A stretch of DNA of 64,000 nt from Aureimonas sp. SK2 (GTDB lineage Bacteria > Pseudomonadota > Alphaproteobacteria > Rhizobiales > Rhizobiaceae): assembly GCF_029813115.1 (NCBI RefSeq), contig NZ_JAPZDS010000006.1, positions 62,001-126,000 of the forward strand. The letters are read 5' to 3'. Position numbers and translations under genes: made by a program. The notes beneath the pieces were generated by a model. It searched no databases and was not told where the DNA came from. It saw nothing but the letters and a program-made list of their open reading frames with translations. Positions 32,829-41,930 of the stretch are shown here, piece after piece; position 1 is the first letter of the stretch; the number at the start of each line of letters is the position of its first letter.

Positions 32829-34640
32829 TTATTCCGCGGCGCCTCGCAGGGCCGCTTCCGCTGCACCGAATTGAAGCCGGGCGAGGCGTGCATAGGCACC
32901 GCCCGTCGCGATCAGGCTGGCGTGGTTGCCCTCCTCGACGATCCGTCCGCCGTCCACGACGAGGATGCGGTCCGCCTTCAGGATGGTTGCGAGGCGGTGG
33001 GCGATGACGATCGTCGTGCGCCCGCGCATCAGCCTGTCGAGCGCCGTCTGGACGAGACCCTCGCTTTCCGCGTCCAGTGCCGAGGTCGCCTCGTCGAGGA
33101 GCAGGATCGGCGCGTCGCGCAGGATCGCGCGGGCGATTGCCACGCGCTGGCGCTGGCCGCCCGACAGGGTCACGCCCCGCTCGCCGACGGCGGTGTCGAA
33201 GCCATCCGGAAGATGACGCACGAAGGGCGTGACGAGCGCGGCGTCGGCCGCCGCCTCGATCTCGGCCCTCGACGCATCGGGCTGCCCGAAGGCGATGTTG
33301 GAGGCGAGGGTTCCGGCGAAGATCGTCACGTCCTGCGGCACGAGGGCGATGCGTCGGCGCAGAGCCGAAAGCTCAACCTGGCGGATGTCGACGCCGTCGA
33401 CCAGGATCCGGCCGGCGGTCGGGTCGTAGAAGCGTTCGAGCAGCGAGAAGACGGTGGACTTGCCCGCGCCCGACGCGCCGACGAGGGCCACGGTCTCGCC
33501 GGGCTGCACGGTGAAGTCGAGCCCGCGCAGCGTCTCGCGGCCGGGGCTCGTCGGATAGTGGAAGGCGACGTTCTCGAAGCGGACGGCGCCCAGCGCGCGG
33601 GAGGGGAGGGGCTGCGGGGCGGGGGGATCGGCGATCTCCGGCCGGTCTTCCAGGAGTTCGGACAGGCGCTCCGTCGCCCCCGCCGCCGCCGTCAACTCGC
33701 CCCAGACCTCCGAGAGCTGACCGAGGCTGGAGGCGGCAAAGACGGCATAGAGCAGGAACTGGCCGAGCGTGCCCGGCGTCATCGCGCCGCCGATCACCTG
33801 CTGCGCGCCGACCCAGAGCACGGCGACGATGGAGGCGGTCACGAGGAAGATGGCGAAGGCCGTCAGCCCCGCGCGGGCCGAGACCGAGCGGCGGGCGGCC
33901 TCGAACGCGTCGTCCACGGCGGCGTCGAAACGCCCGCGCGCCTCGCGCTCGGCCGTGAAGGCCTGGACGGTGCGCACCGAGCCGATCGCCTCGCCGGCAT
34001 AGGCGCTGGCGCCGGCCAGGACGTCCTGCGCGGCGCGAGAGCGGGCGCGAACCGTGCGCCCGAAGGCAACGAGCGGCAGGACGATCAGCGGAATGGCGCC
34101 GAGTACGATCGCCGACAGGCCGGGGCTCGTCACCACCATCATCGCGGCCGCGCCGAGGAAGAGGATCGAGTTGCGCAGCGCGAGCGACGCGGTGGCGCCC
34201 ACGGCGGACTTGATCTGCGTGGTGTCGGCGGTGAGGCGCGAGACGATCTCGCCGGACAGGTTCTTGTCGTAGAAGGCCGGTGAAAGCGTCAGGACGTGGG
34301 CGAACACGTCCTTGCGCAGGCCCGCCACCACGCGCTCGCCGATGGTGATGACGAAGTAGTAGCGCCCGGCGCTGGCCAGCGCGAGCACGAGAGCGAGCAC
34401 CGCCAGCATGCCGAAATAGGTGTTGACGAACCCCGTGTCGGACGAGGCGAAGCCATGGTCCACCACGCGGCGCACGGCGACGGGCACCGAAAGGGTGGTG
34501 GCGGAGGCGAGCGCCAGGAAGAAGAGCGCGGCGGCGACGTGGCCCTTGTGCTCCATCATGTAGGGCCAGAGGCGGGCCAGAGGCTTCAGCGTGCGGCGGG
34601 GCGCCCCGCCGCCGGCTTTCTCGGCGGTTCCGTTTCGCAA
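32829..34640 (-). CDS. ABC transporter, exporter half-molecule with fused membrane and ATPase domains
   Basis: A protein of about 603 residues like MsbA/Atm1-type exporters. Six transmembrane helices span about 25-310. The ATPase domain has Walker A GASGAGKST, signature LSGGQRQRVAIARAIL and Walker B ILLLDEATSALD. Substrate is unknown; lipid or drug export is plausible. The start is uncertain. A TTG at 34640 has AAGGGG 7 bases upstream and is preferred; an ATG at 34739 would add 33 residues of unlikely N-terminus. It is divergent from rpmE. Confidence 0.9.
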   Translation of the reverse strand: MRNGTAEKAGGGAPRRTLKPLARLWPYMMEHKGHVAAALFFLALASATTLSVPVAVRRVVDHGFASSDTGFVNTYFGMLAVLALVLALASAGRYYFVITIGERVVAGLRKDVFAHVLTLSPAFYDKNLSGEIVSRLTADTTQIKSAVGATASLALRNSILFLGAAAMMVVTSPGLSAIVLGAIPLIVLPLVAFGRTVRARSRAAQDVLAGASAYAGEAIGSVRTVQAFTAEREARGRFDAAVDDAFEAARRSVSARAGLTAFAIFLVTASIVAVLWVGAQQVIGGAMTPGTLGQFLLYAVFAASSLGQLSEVWGELTAAAGATERLSELLEDRPEIADPPAPQPLPSRALGAVRFENVAFHYPTSPGRETLRGLDFTVQPGETVALVGASGAGKSTVFSLLERFYDPTAGRILVDGVDIRQVELSALRRRIALVPQDVTIFAGTLASNIAFGQPDASRAEIEAAADAALVTPFVRHLPDGFDTAVGERGVTLSGGQRQRVAIARAILRDAPILLLDEATSALDAESEGLVQTALDRLMRGRTTIVIAHRLATILKADRILVVDGGRIVEEGNHASLIATGGAYARLARLQFGAAEAALRGAAE

Positions 34641-34836
34641 ATTCGCTGCCCCTTGCGGCCGCGCCCGGCGGCCCTTGTGCGCTATCGGGGCCTGATGTAT
34701 AGGCTCGCCCTTGAATTTGAAAGCGATCGCGCTCCTCATTCCGATCCCTGGTCGAAATGTCCAACCCGGCTTCTCGCCGGCGGGCTCCGTCCATGGGTCT
34801 CAGTGGGTGCGAGCGCGTCAGGCTGGGAACAAGGCG

Positions 34837-35058
34837 ATGAAGCAGAACATCCACCCCGACTACCACACGATCACCGTCGTGATGACCAACGGCACCGAAT
34901 ACCAGACGCGCTCGACCTGGGGCTCGGCCGGCGACAAGCTGAACCTCGACATCGACCCGACCAGCCACCCGGCCTGGACCGGCGGCAACCAGCAGATGCT
35001 GGATCGCGGCGGCCGCGTGTCGCGCTTCAAGAAGCGCTACGAGGGTCTCGGCATCTGA
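34837..35058 (+). CDS. rpmE: 50S ribosomal protein L31 (cysteine-free form)
   Basis: A 73-residue ribosomal protein. It shows [36 protein letters not shown] and [14 protein letters not shown], matching L31. The CxxC zinc pairs of the canonical protein are absent, so this is the zinc-independent type. ATG 34837 has an A/G-rich leader (GGGAACAAGG). It is a lone gene with a strong terminator; a promoter should lie in the 196-base spacer with the ABC exporter but is not obvious. Confidence 0.96.
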   Translation: MKQNIHPDYHTITVVMTNGTEYQTRSTWGSAGDKLNLDIDPTSHPAWTGGNQQMLDRGGRVSRFKKRYEGLGI

Positions 35059-35083
35059 TTGCCGGTCACCGAAGGCTTACGAG

Positions 35084-35108
35084 GAACCCGGCTTCGGCCG
35101 GGTTTTTT
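35084..35108 (+). terminator. rpmE terminator
   Basis: AACCCGGC and GCCGGGTT form an 8-bp stem with a TTCG tetraloop, followed by a T-run. It starts 26 bases after the stop. Confidence 0.9.
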
Positions 35109-35130
35109 GTTGGCCTCCGGGCCAAACGAA

Positions 35131-35164
35131 AAGGGCGCGCGGGTGAGGAACCCGCGCGCCCTTT
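35131..35164 (-). terminator. Terminator of the rcdA gene
   Basis: AAGGGCGCGCGGGT and CCCGCGCGCCCTTT form a long stem with a T-run on the minus strand (CCCTTTT). It lies 22 bases after the rcdA stop. Confidence 0.85.
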
Positions 35165-35185
35165 AACGTGAAAGGTGGCCTCTCG

Positions 35186-35707
35186 TCAGACGGCGAAGGC
35201 GGTGCGCAGGAGATGCATCTGCTCGCCCACCGGGTTGGTCGAGCCGTCGGCCTGCGGATCGCCGTAGATCTCGCGGTCGAGCATCGCGACGCGCCGCTCC
35301 AGCATCACGGCGCGCTCCACGAGGTCGCGGAAGGCGAGGGGCAGTTCCTCGTAGAACGGGGAATCGGCGCCGCCGCTGATGCCGTCCAGCCGGACCTTGA
35401 CCTTCTCGGCCTCGACCTGCGCGCGCGACATGTCGCCCTGGTTGGCGGCGCGCTGGAGGAGGAGCCAGGAGGCGACCTGCATCAGGCGCGTCGTCAGGCG
35501 CATGGATTCGGCGGCGTAGAGGGTCGCCGCCCCGCGCGAGATGGTGCGCGCGTCGCGCCGCCCGTCCCCGTCGAGATAGGCCGCGGTCTCGTCGACCAGC
35601 GTCATACCCTCGTCGAAGATCGGCTGGAAGGAGGACGAGAAGGCAAGCCGTTCCGCCAGCTTGATCGTCCGGGAGGATTCGCTGTGATCGAGATGGGTGT
35701 TTGTCAT
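35186..35707 (-). CDS. rcdA: RcdA/DUF1465-family protease adaptor (regulator of CtrA degradation)
   Basis: A 173-residue helical protein. Recognisable segments are PIFDEGMTLVDETAAYLDG, LYAAESMRLTTRLMQVASWL and DREIYGDPQ. In Caulobacter RcdA helps ClpXP with CpdR and PopA to degrade CtrA. I equate DUF1465 with RcdA from memory, with fair confidence. It has its own terminator. The 353-base upstream spacer carries three GANTC methylation sites, in keeping with cell-cycle control, though this is inference. Confidence 0.8.
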   Translation of the reverse strand: MTNTHLDHSESSRTIKLAERLAFSSSFQPIFDEGMTLVDETAAYLDGDGRRDARTISRGAATLYAAESMRLTTRLMQVASWLLLQRAANQGDMSRAQVEAEKVKVRLDGISGGADSPFYEELPLAFRDLVERAVMLERRVAMLDREIYGDPQADGSTNPVGEQMHLLRTAFAV

Positions 35708-36060
35708 GCTGGGAAAACCGACCTTGAGGCGAATCGTTGCAAGGGTCGCGGCACCATAGTCGGCGCGTCACGGCCCTGTCGCTCCTAGAATCCACCCATG
35801 GCGCGCGATGCGCAAGGAGGCCCGGTCAATGATGGTTAACGGCCGGAAAGCATGCCGAAGCGTTGGATTCCCGGCAAAAAGAGAGCCGCGCGGAGCGGCT
35901 CTTGAGTTTCAACAGGGAGGTTCGACAACCGGCAAGGTCGCCATCCAAAGCAATCTGGACTTCCCCGACAGTGCGCCGGAATGGTCAACGCGCGGTTAAC
36001 GCGGGCGGGAAAGTTTGCCGGCGCGCGTTAAGTGAGGCGTCGTATCAGGAGAGCCGAGCG
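35708..36060. other. 353-base divergent spacer between rcdA and the quinone oxidoreductase gene
   Basis: No gene is apparent. It holds GANTC sites at 35731, 35788 and 35866, and GTTAAC sites near 35835 and 35995. A hairpin at 35882-35902 is described separately. Promoters for both flanking genes are expected here but I cannot place them. Confidence 0.45.
35876..35903 (-). terminator. Orphan hairpin with T-tract upstream of rcdA
   Basis: AGAGCCGC and GCGGCTCT form an 8-bp stem with a 5-base loop. On the minus strand it is followed by CTTTTT (35880-35876). It has no gene directly upstream on that strand, so it could end a small RNA or act as an attenuator in the rcdA leader. Confidence 0.45.
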
Positions 36061-37068
36061 ATGACCCTTCCCAGCGAGATGACGATCATGGCCCTCGACG
36101 GGCACGGCGGACCGGAGGTGCTGGTGCCGCGCCGCGCGCCCTTGCCCCGGCCGGGCGAAGGCGAGGTGCTGATCCAAGTGGAGGCGGCCGGCGTCAACCG
36201 GCCCGACGTCCTCCAACGCATGGGCGCCTATCCGCCGCCGCCGGGCGCGCCGGATTGGCCGGGGCTGGAGGTCGCGGGCAGGGTGGCGGTGGTCGGGCCG
36301 GGCGTCCGGCGCTGGCGCGAGGGCGACCAAGTGATGGCGCTGCTCTCCGGCGGTGGCTATGCGCAGTATGCGCTGGCCGACCAGGGCTCGGTCCTGTCGG
36401 TGCCGTCGGGCCTGGGCGCCGTCGAGGCGGCGGCGATCCCGGAGACGTTCCTGACCGTCTGGCACAACGTCTTCCAGCGCGGCGCGCTGAAGCGCGGGGA
36501 GACCTTTCTCGTGCACGGCGGGACGTCCGGCATCGGCACGGTGGCCATCCAACTCGCGCATGCCTTCGGCGCCCTGGTCGCGACGACGGTCGGCGGCGAG
36601 GCGAAGGCCGACGCAGCGCGGCGGCTCGGGGCCGATCTCGCCGTGAACTACCGCACGGACGACTTCGTGGCGGCACTCAAGGACTGGCAGGGCGGGCGCG
36701 GCGTGGACCTCACGCTCGACATGATCGGCGGCGACTACCTCCCGCGCAACATCGAGGTTGCGGCACCGGACGGCCGCATCGTCCAGATCGCGCATCTCAA
36801 CGGCCGCAAGGGGGAGATCGACCTCTTCGCCGTGATGCGCAAGCGCCTGACGCTCACCGGCTCGACCCTGCGCGCCCGCGACACGGCGTTCAAGGCGGCG
36901 CTTTGCGCCGAGCTGGAGGAGAAGGTGTGGCCGCTGCTTTCGGAGGGCCGGGTTAAGCCGCTGATCGACGCGACCTATCCGCTCGAAAAGGCGGCGAACG
37001 CCCATGCCCACATGGACAAGGACCATATCGGCAAGATCGTGCTGGTGACGGGCGCGGCGGAGAGTTGA
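36061..37068 (+). CDS. NAD(P)H-quinone oxidoreductase (zinc-free MDR family, PIG3-like)
   Basis: A 335-residue MDR-superfamily enzyme. The N-terminal GroES-like domain shows VEAAGVNRPDVLQRMGAYPPPPG, which lacks the catalytic zinc cysteines. The Rossmann part has VHGGTSGIGTVAIQLAHAFG. This is the TP53I3/PIG3 quinone-reductase subgroup, which reduces quinones with NADPH. ATG 36061 begins MTLPSEM with GAGAGCCGAGCG upstream; a longer frame from 35863 is not supported. It is encoded alone, just before trcR. Confidence 0.9.
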   Translation: MTLPSEMTIMALDGHGGPEVLVPRRAPLPRPGEGEVLIQVEAAGVNRPDVLQRMGAYPPPPGAPDWPGLEVAGRVAVVGPGVRRWREGDQVMALLSGGGYAQYALADQGSVLSVPSGLGAVEAAAIPETFLTVWHNVFQRGALKRGETFLVHGGTSGIGTVAIQLAHAFGALVATTVGGEAKADAARRLGADLAVNYRTDDFVAALKDWQGGRGVDLTLDMIGGDYLPRNIEVAAPDGRIVQIAHLNGRKGEIDLFAVMRKRLTLTGSTLRARDTAFKAALCAELEEKVWPLLSEGRVKPLIDATYPLEKAANAHAHMDKDHIGKIVLVTGAAES

Positions 37069-37197
37069 CCGGGGCTCGACCGCGCATCGTTCCTTGCGGA
37101 ACGCGGCGGGGGTGCCTATAGTCAGCGTCGATTTCCGGAATTCGTGGCGTGACCACAGCCTGCCTGACCGGGGCCGGCCTACAGGAGACCTATATCC

Positions 37198-37899
37198 ATG
37201 GCTCAGCAGCTTCTGATGCCCAAGGCCACGGCCGTCTGGCTCGTCGACAACACCTCCCTGTCCTTCGAGCAGATCGCCGAATTCTGCACGCTGCATCCCC
37301 TGGAAGTGAAGGCGATCGCGGACGGAGAGTCGGCGCAGGGCATCAAGGGCATGGACCCGATCATCACGGGCCAGTTGACGCGCGACGAGATCGTGCGGGC
37401 CGAGAAGGACGAGAAGCACCGCCTGAAGCTCGCCCCGCCCAAGGTCCGGGTGCCGGAGGCAAAGCGCAAGGGGCCGCGCTACACGCCGGTCTCCAAGCGC
37501 CAGGACCGCCCGAACGCGATCCTCTGGCTGGTGCGCAACCATCCCGAACTGAAGGACCCCGCGATCTCGCGCCTCGTCGGCACGACCAAGCACACGATCG
37601 AGCAGATCCGCGAGCGCACCCACTGGAACTCCGCCAACCTCCAGCCGATGGACCCGGTGACGCTCGGCCTCTGCTCGCAGATCGACCTCGACCTCGAGGT
37701 CGAGAAGGCCTCGCGCGGCATGCCGCGCCCGGAGGAGGTGGCCGAGGAGGAGCGCCTCCTGTCGGCCGCGCAGACTCAGAACTACCGGTCCGGCGCGCGC
37801 GACGAGGAAGAACTCGACGCCGCCGCCGTCTTCGCCAAGCTCACCTCCATGCGCCGCACCGAGCCGGAGGAGACCGAGGAAGAGGACGAGTTGCGCTGA
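37198..37899 (+). CDS. trcR: TrcR/DUF1013-family cell-cycle transcriptional regulator
   Basis: A 233-residue protein. N-terminal motifs are MPKATAVWLVDNTSLSFEQI, HPLEVKAIADGE, GMDPIITGQL and AILWLVRNHPELKDPAIS. A helix-turn-helix-like segment RLVGTTKHTIEQIRERTHW follows, and the tail is acidic (EEETEEEDELR-like). NCBI names the family cell cycle transcriptional regulator TrcR; it is a GcrA/CtrA-network gene in alphaproteobacteria. The start has CAGGAGACC upstream, and a strong terminator follows. Mechanism beyond family membership is not visible. Confidence 0.88.
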   Translation: MAQQLLMPKATAVWLVDNTSLSFEQIAEFCTLHPLEVKAIADGESAQGIKGMDPIITGQLTRDEIVRAEKDEKHRLKLAPPKVRVPEAKRKGPRYTPVSKRQDRPNAILWLVRNHPELKDPAISRLVGTTKHTIEQIRERTHWNSANLQPMDPVTLGLCSQIDLDLEVEKASRGMPRPEEVAEEERLLSAAQTQNYRSGARDEEELDAAAVFAKLTSMRRTEPEETEEEDELR

Positions 37900-37924
37900 G
37901 CGGTTTCGTCATCGCAAATTCTGC

Positions 37925-37956
37925 AAAAAAGGGCGGCCTCCGGGTCGCCCTTTTTT
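37925..37956 (+). terminator. trcR terminator
   Basis: AAAAAGGGCGGCC and GGTCGCCCTTTTTT form a stem with a 4-5-base loop and T-run. It starts 26 bases after the stop. A-runs on the other side would allow action on both strands. Confidence 0.88.
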
Positions 37957-38070
37957 GCTTGCGCGATGACCGTCGCGTTCGTCATGGCTCGAGTGCGATC
38001 CCGGGAGAATAACCGGCAGGGGAGGCCTCGAGAGGTTCCCTAAGATCCCGGGATCGGCAATCCGGCCTGC

Positions 38071-38886
38071 TCACCCGTTGCCGCGGAAGCCGGGGTAGAG
38101 CGTCATGCCGCCGTCCACGAACAGCGTCTGGCCATTGATGTAGTCGGAGGCGTCGGAGGCTAGGAAGGCGACGACGCGGCCGATGTCCTCCGGGTCGCCG
38201 ACGCGCCCGTGGGGGATCAGCTTCAGCATCGCGTCCATGCCGCCTTCCTTCTCGCGCTCGTCCCTGTTGATGGCCGTCGCGATCGCGCCCGGCGCCACGG
38301 CGTTGACGCGGATCCCCTCGCAGGCGACCTCCTGTGCCACCGATTCCATCAGGAGCTTCAGCCCGCCCTTGGACGCCGCGTAGTTGACGTGGAAGGCCCA
38401 GGGGATGCGCTGGTGGACGGAGGAATCGAAGATCAGCTTGCCGAGCGCCCGGCTCACCTCCGGCCGGCGGCCCTTGGCCCGGAAGCGGCGCACCGCTTCG
38501 CGCGCCATCAGGAAGCCGCCGGTGAGGTTGGTGCGGATCACCGCGTCCCAATCGTCCAGCGTCATCTCGGCGAGCTTGGCGTCCTTCTGGCGCCCGGCAT
38601 TGGAGACGGCGATCTCGACGGGGCCGAGCCCTCGTTCCGCCTCGTCGAAAAGACGGGCGACGTCCTCCTCCGACCCGACATCGCCCTGAACCGCGATCGC
38701 GCGGCGGCCGAGCGCCTCGATGGCCGCGACGGTCTCCTCCGCCCCCTCGCGCGAGCCGTGGTAGTTGACGGCGACATCGGCACCCGCCCGCGCCAGCTCG
38801 ACGGCGCAGGCGCGCCCGATCCCGGCCGAGGCGCCGGTGACGATGGCCACCTGGCCCTGGAGCGAAAGGAGGTCAGAAGATGCCAT
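38071..38886 (-). CDS. Short-chain dehydrogenase (glucose 1-dehydrogenase-like)
   Basis: A 271-residue SDR oxidoreductase. The cofactor motif is VTGASAGIGRA (TGxxxGIG), with the SDR Asn region AVSNAGRQKDAKL. The catalytic Tyr-x-x-x-Lys is seen in VNYAASKGG. It resembles NAD(P)-dependent glucose 1-dehydrogenase. Its start overlaps the GH15 gene end by 14 bases, so it is co-translated with it. A sugar role alongside a glucoamylase-like enzyme is plausible, but the substrate is not proven. Confidence 0.88.
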   Translation of the reverse strand: MASSDLLSLQGQVAIVTGASAGIGRACAVELARAGADVAVNYHGSREGAEETVAAIEALGRRAIAVQGDVGSEEDVARLFDEAERGLGPVEIAVSNAGRQKDAKLAEMTLDDWDAVIRTNLTGGFLMAREAVRRFRAKGRRPEVSRALGKLIFDSSVHQRIPWAFHVNYAASKGGLKLLMESVAQEVACEGIRVNAVAPGAIATAINRDEREKEGGMDAMLKLIPHGRVGDPEDIGRVVAFLASDASDYINGQTLFVDGGMTLYPGFRGNG

Positions 38887-40741
38887 CGGGGTCCTCGATC
38901 ATCTGGAAGCCGGCATGGGCGGGGTCGGATCGGTCGGCGGTCAGCGCCCGGTCCAGCCAGATGGCGGCCGAGATCAGCGACAGGTGTGTGAGGCCTTGCG
39001 GGAAGTTGCCGAGATGCCGCCCGTCGGTGGACAGTTCCTCGGCATAGAGGCCGAGATGGTTGGCGTAGGAATGCAGCTTCTCGAACAGGAGCCGCGCCTC
39101 GGCCACGAAGCCGGTGCGCGCCAGCGCTTCGACGTACCAGAAGGAGCAGATGGTAAAGAAGCCTTCTTCACCCTCCAGCCCGTCGTGGTTGGAGGGGCCG
39201 TTGATGTAGCGGCGCACGAGGCAGTCGTGGACGAGGGTCTCGCGCACCGCCTTGAGCGTCGAGACCCACATCGGGTCGCGCGGGTTGATGAAGCGGACGA
39301 GCGGCATCAGGAGCACGACCGCGTCCAGCGTGTCGCCGCCCTTGAACTGCGTAAAGGCGCCGACTTCCGGGTTCCAGAACTCCTCCACGATGGTCTTCTG
39401 GATCGTGTCGCGCTCGCGGTGCCAGAGGGCGAGGTCGGCGGGCATGGATTCGCGCGTCGCGATGCGGATCGCGCGGTCGATCGCCACCCAGCACATCAGG
39501 CGCGAGGAGAGGTACTCCTTGTCTTCGCCCCGGCTTTCCCAGATGCCGCGGTCGGGCAGGTGCCAGTTGGCGCAGAGCCAGTCGATCAGCCCCGACAGCT
39601 TCGCCCAGACTGAGTAGCTCGGCTTTCCGCGCGCCCGCGTCGCGATGTACACCGCGTCCATGAACTCGCCGAAAATGTCCATCTGTCGCTGGTCGAAGGC
39701 GCCGTTGCCGACGCGAACGGGCCGCGAGCCGCGATAGCCCGAGAACTGCGGCAGCTCCGTTTCGGTCAGCTCGGCCCGTCCGTCCATGCCGTACATGATC
39801 TGCAGGCCCGACCGGTCTCCGTCGCTCCTCGCCACGCGCTCCATCAGGAAGTGGATGAAGGCCTCGGCCTCGTCGTAGTAGTTGAGCCGCGACAGGGCGT
39901 AGAGGGTGAAGGCGCTGTCGCGGACCCAGCAGAAGCGGTAGTCCCAGTTGCGCTCGCCGCCCACGACCTCTGGGAGGCCGAAGGTCGCGGCGGCCGCGAT
40001 GGACCCGTGCTTGGCGGATGTGAGAAGCTTCAGCGTGAGCGCCGATCGGACCACGAGTTCGCGCCAGAAGGTGGGAAAGCGGCCGTGCGCCACCCAATCG
40101 TGCCAGAACTTGCGCGTCTCGCCGAAGGACACGCGGACATAGTCGCGGTCCGCCGGGCTCCAGCCCTCGCGCCCGGGGCAGAGGACGGTGAAGGCGGTCT
40201 CGCCCTCGCGGAGCGTCACCTCGCCGGCAAGCGTCCCGTCCTCGATGCGCAACGGGATGGAGGTGTGGAGGAAGATCGTCTCGCGCGAGCCGTCGGGGCG
40301 GGTCCAGGCGATGGCGGCGCCGTCCGCGGTCGGCGACAGTTCGGGCTGCGCGAGAGCGTATTCGGGTCGCGGATCCAGGCGGATGGCGAAGGTGACTGGC
40401 CCCATGATCGCCTTGGCGCGGCGCACGATGCGGCCCGAGCCGTCCAGCGGCATGAAGTCCGAGACCTCGCCGATTCCGTCCGGTCCGAGAAACCGGGTCA
40501 GGAGGATGTTGGTGTCGGGCAGGTAGATCTGCCGCTGGCCCATGCCGTCCGCCGTCGCCCAGAAGCGGAACTCGCCGCCCTTTTCGGGGTCGAGCAGGGA
40601 GGCGAACAGTGTCGGCGAATCGATGTCGGGATGGCACAGGAAGTCGATGCGCCCGTCCGGGGCGACGAGGGCCAGCGTGTTGAGGTCGCCGATCACGCCG
40701 TGCCGGCCGATCGGATTGGGCAGGGGAGGAAAGGTGGTCAT
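38873..40741 (-). CDS. GH15-family glycoside hydrolase (glucoamylase/trehalase-like)
   Basis: A 622-residue cytoplasmic protein. The N-terminal beta-sandwich (about 1-220) shows IGDLNTLALVAPDGRIDFLC. The (alpha/alpha)6 barrel (about 230-600) has GGERNWDYRFCWVRDSAFTL, the family's most conserved block, and YCWV-like repeats such as GIWESRGEDKEYLSSRLMC. GH15 proteins of this type include glucoamylases and actinobacterial/archaeal trehalases. It is not secreted, since no signal is seen. ATG 40741 begins MTTFPPLPNP and is supported by AAAGGTGG-like sequence. First in an operon with the SDR gene. Confidence 0.92.
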   Translation of the reverse strand: MTTFPPLPNPIGRHGVIGDLNTLALVAPDGRIDFLCHPDIDSPTLFASLLDPEKGGEFRFWATADGMGQRQIYLPDTNILLTRFLGPDGIGEVSDFMPLDGSGRIVRRAKAIMGPVTFAIRLDPRPEYALAQPELSPTADGAAIAWTRPDGSRETIFLHTSIPLRIEDGTLAGEVTLREGETAFTVLCPGREGWSPADRDYVRVSFGETRKFWHDWVAHGRFPTFWRELVVRSALTLKLLTSAKHGSIAAAATFGLPEVVGGERNWDYRFCWVRDSAFTLYALSRLNYYDEAEAFIHFLMERVARSDGDRSGLQIMYGMDGRAELTETELPQFSGYRGSRPVRVGNGAFDQRQMDIFGEFMDAVYIATRARGKPSYSVWAKLSGLIDWLCANWHLPDRGIWESRGEDKEYLSSRLMCWVAIDRAIRIATRESMPADLALWHRERDTIQKTIVEEFWNPEVGAFTQFKGGDTLDAVVLLMPLVRFINPRDPMWVSTLKAVRETLVHDCLVRRYINGPSNHDGLEGEEGFFTICSFWYVEALARTGFVAEARLLFEKLHSYANHLGLYAEELSTDGRHLGNFPQGLTHLSLISAAIWLDRALTADRSDPAHAGFQMIEDPDGIF

Positions 40742-40922
40742 CGACGGCTTCCGGAAGGCTTCTGCAAGGCAAGGTCGCGCGCAGGCGGCTAAAGGAAAGG
40801 GTGAAAACTCGCGCCGTGACGGCAAAGCGCGGCGAGATTGCTCCATTCCGCCGCATTCGCTATCCAGATGCGATGCCGAGGGACCGTGGCGACGGTGTCG
40901 CCTCGACCGGCCGGGAGATGTC

Positions 40923-41909
40923 ATGAGCGCAATGGAAGACAGCCTGCGGCGAGCCCTCGAGGGCGGCGACGCGAGCGATCCGGCCTTCCGGGAAAGCATC
41001 TACGCCGCTTCCGAACGCGCGCTGGAGCGGATGCTGGAAACGCGCGGCGCAAGCGAGGCGGATGCCGAGGCGCAGCGCACCCGCCTGGCCGAGACGATCG
41101 ACCGCGTGGAAGCGGACTATTCGTCCTGGCCGGCGCCGTCCGAGGCCGCCGAAGCCGAGGCCGATCCGGGCTTCATGCTGACACAGCCGCCCCTGCCGCC
41201 GCGCCCCGAACCGGCCGATGATGTGCGGGAGCCCCGCGCCTTCGAGCCGGAGGAGGCGGCCCCCGAGTCGGCTGCCGCGCCCAACACGTGGACGCCGGGC
41301 GGAGAGCGCGGTGCGCCCGAGCCGGTTCGCGAGGCCCGCTCGCCGCGCTCCGTGCTGGTCGCGGCCGTGGTGTTCGCCCTGGTGCTCGCGCTTCTAGCCT
41401 ATTTCGTCGGCGGCATGATCCGCGGATCCGACCCCGATTCACCGACGGCGCAGAACGAGACCTCGGCGCTCGACTGGATCACCGTGTTCGACGGCGACGA
41501 CCTGGAAAGCCTCTCGACGCCCGCCGGCGGGCGAATCGAAGCGGCGCCGCGTTCGGGCGGACGGGACGCGGTGCGCGTGTCCGGCCCGGCCGCGGGCGAA
41601 GGCGAGGTGCTGATGGCCATCGGTCCCGGCGTCGTCGGAGAGATCGCCGGCTCCAACGTGCGCATCGAGGTGACGGCCGGTTCGCCCGACGGCGCGGAGC
41701 GCGAGTTCGCCGTGCGCTGCCTCTTCGGCGGTACGAGCCTCTGCGAGCGGCAGCGCTTCTCGACCACCATGAGCGAGGAGGCCTTCATCTTCGACGTGCC
41801 CGTGCCGGCCAATGCCGGATCGCCCGCCAGCATCGCGATCGAGCCGGGCGTCAACGGGACCACCAACGACGTCGACGTCTTCTCCCTGCGGCTTCGCCGG
41901 GTCGGATAA
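40923..41909 (+). CDS. Unknown single-pass membrane protein upstream of phoR
   Basis: A 328-residue protein I do not recognise. Residues 1-65 are helical and charged. Residues 66-140 are Pro/Glu/Ala-rich and probably disordered. A transmembrane helix lies at about 143-166. The outer 160 residues form a beta-rich domain with a cysteine pair (VRCLFGGTSLCERQ) and a terminal SLRLRRVG. By the positive-inside rule the N-terminus is cytoplasmic and the C-terminal domain periplasmic. It is 21 bases upstream of phoR on the same strand, so it is likely co-transcribed and may assist phosphate sensing; that is inference. Confidence 0.75.
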   Translation: MSAMEDSLRRALEGGDASDPAFRESIYAASERALERMLETRGASEADAEAQRTRLAETIDRVEADYSSWPAPSEAAEAEADPGFMLTQPPLPPRPEPADDVREPRAFEPEEAAPESAAAPNTWTPGGERGAPEPVREARSPRSVLVAAVVFALVLALLAYFVGGMIRGSDPDSPTAQNETSALDWITVFDGDDLESLSTPAGGRIEAAPRSGGRDAVRVSGPAAGEGEVLMAIGPGVVGEIAGSNVRIEVTAGSPDGAEREFAVRCLFGGTSLCERQRFSTTMSEEAFIFDVPVPANAGSPASIAIEPGVNGTTNDVDVFSLRLRRVG

Positions 41910-41930
41910 GCTTTCGGGCAGGAGCGGGTC

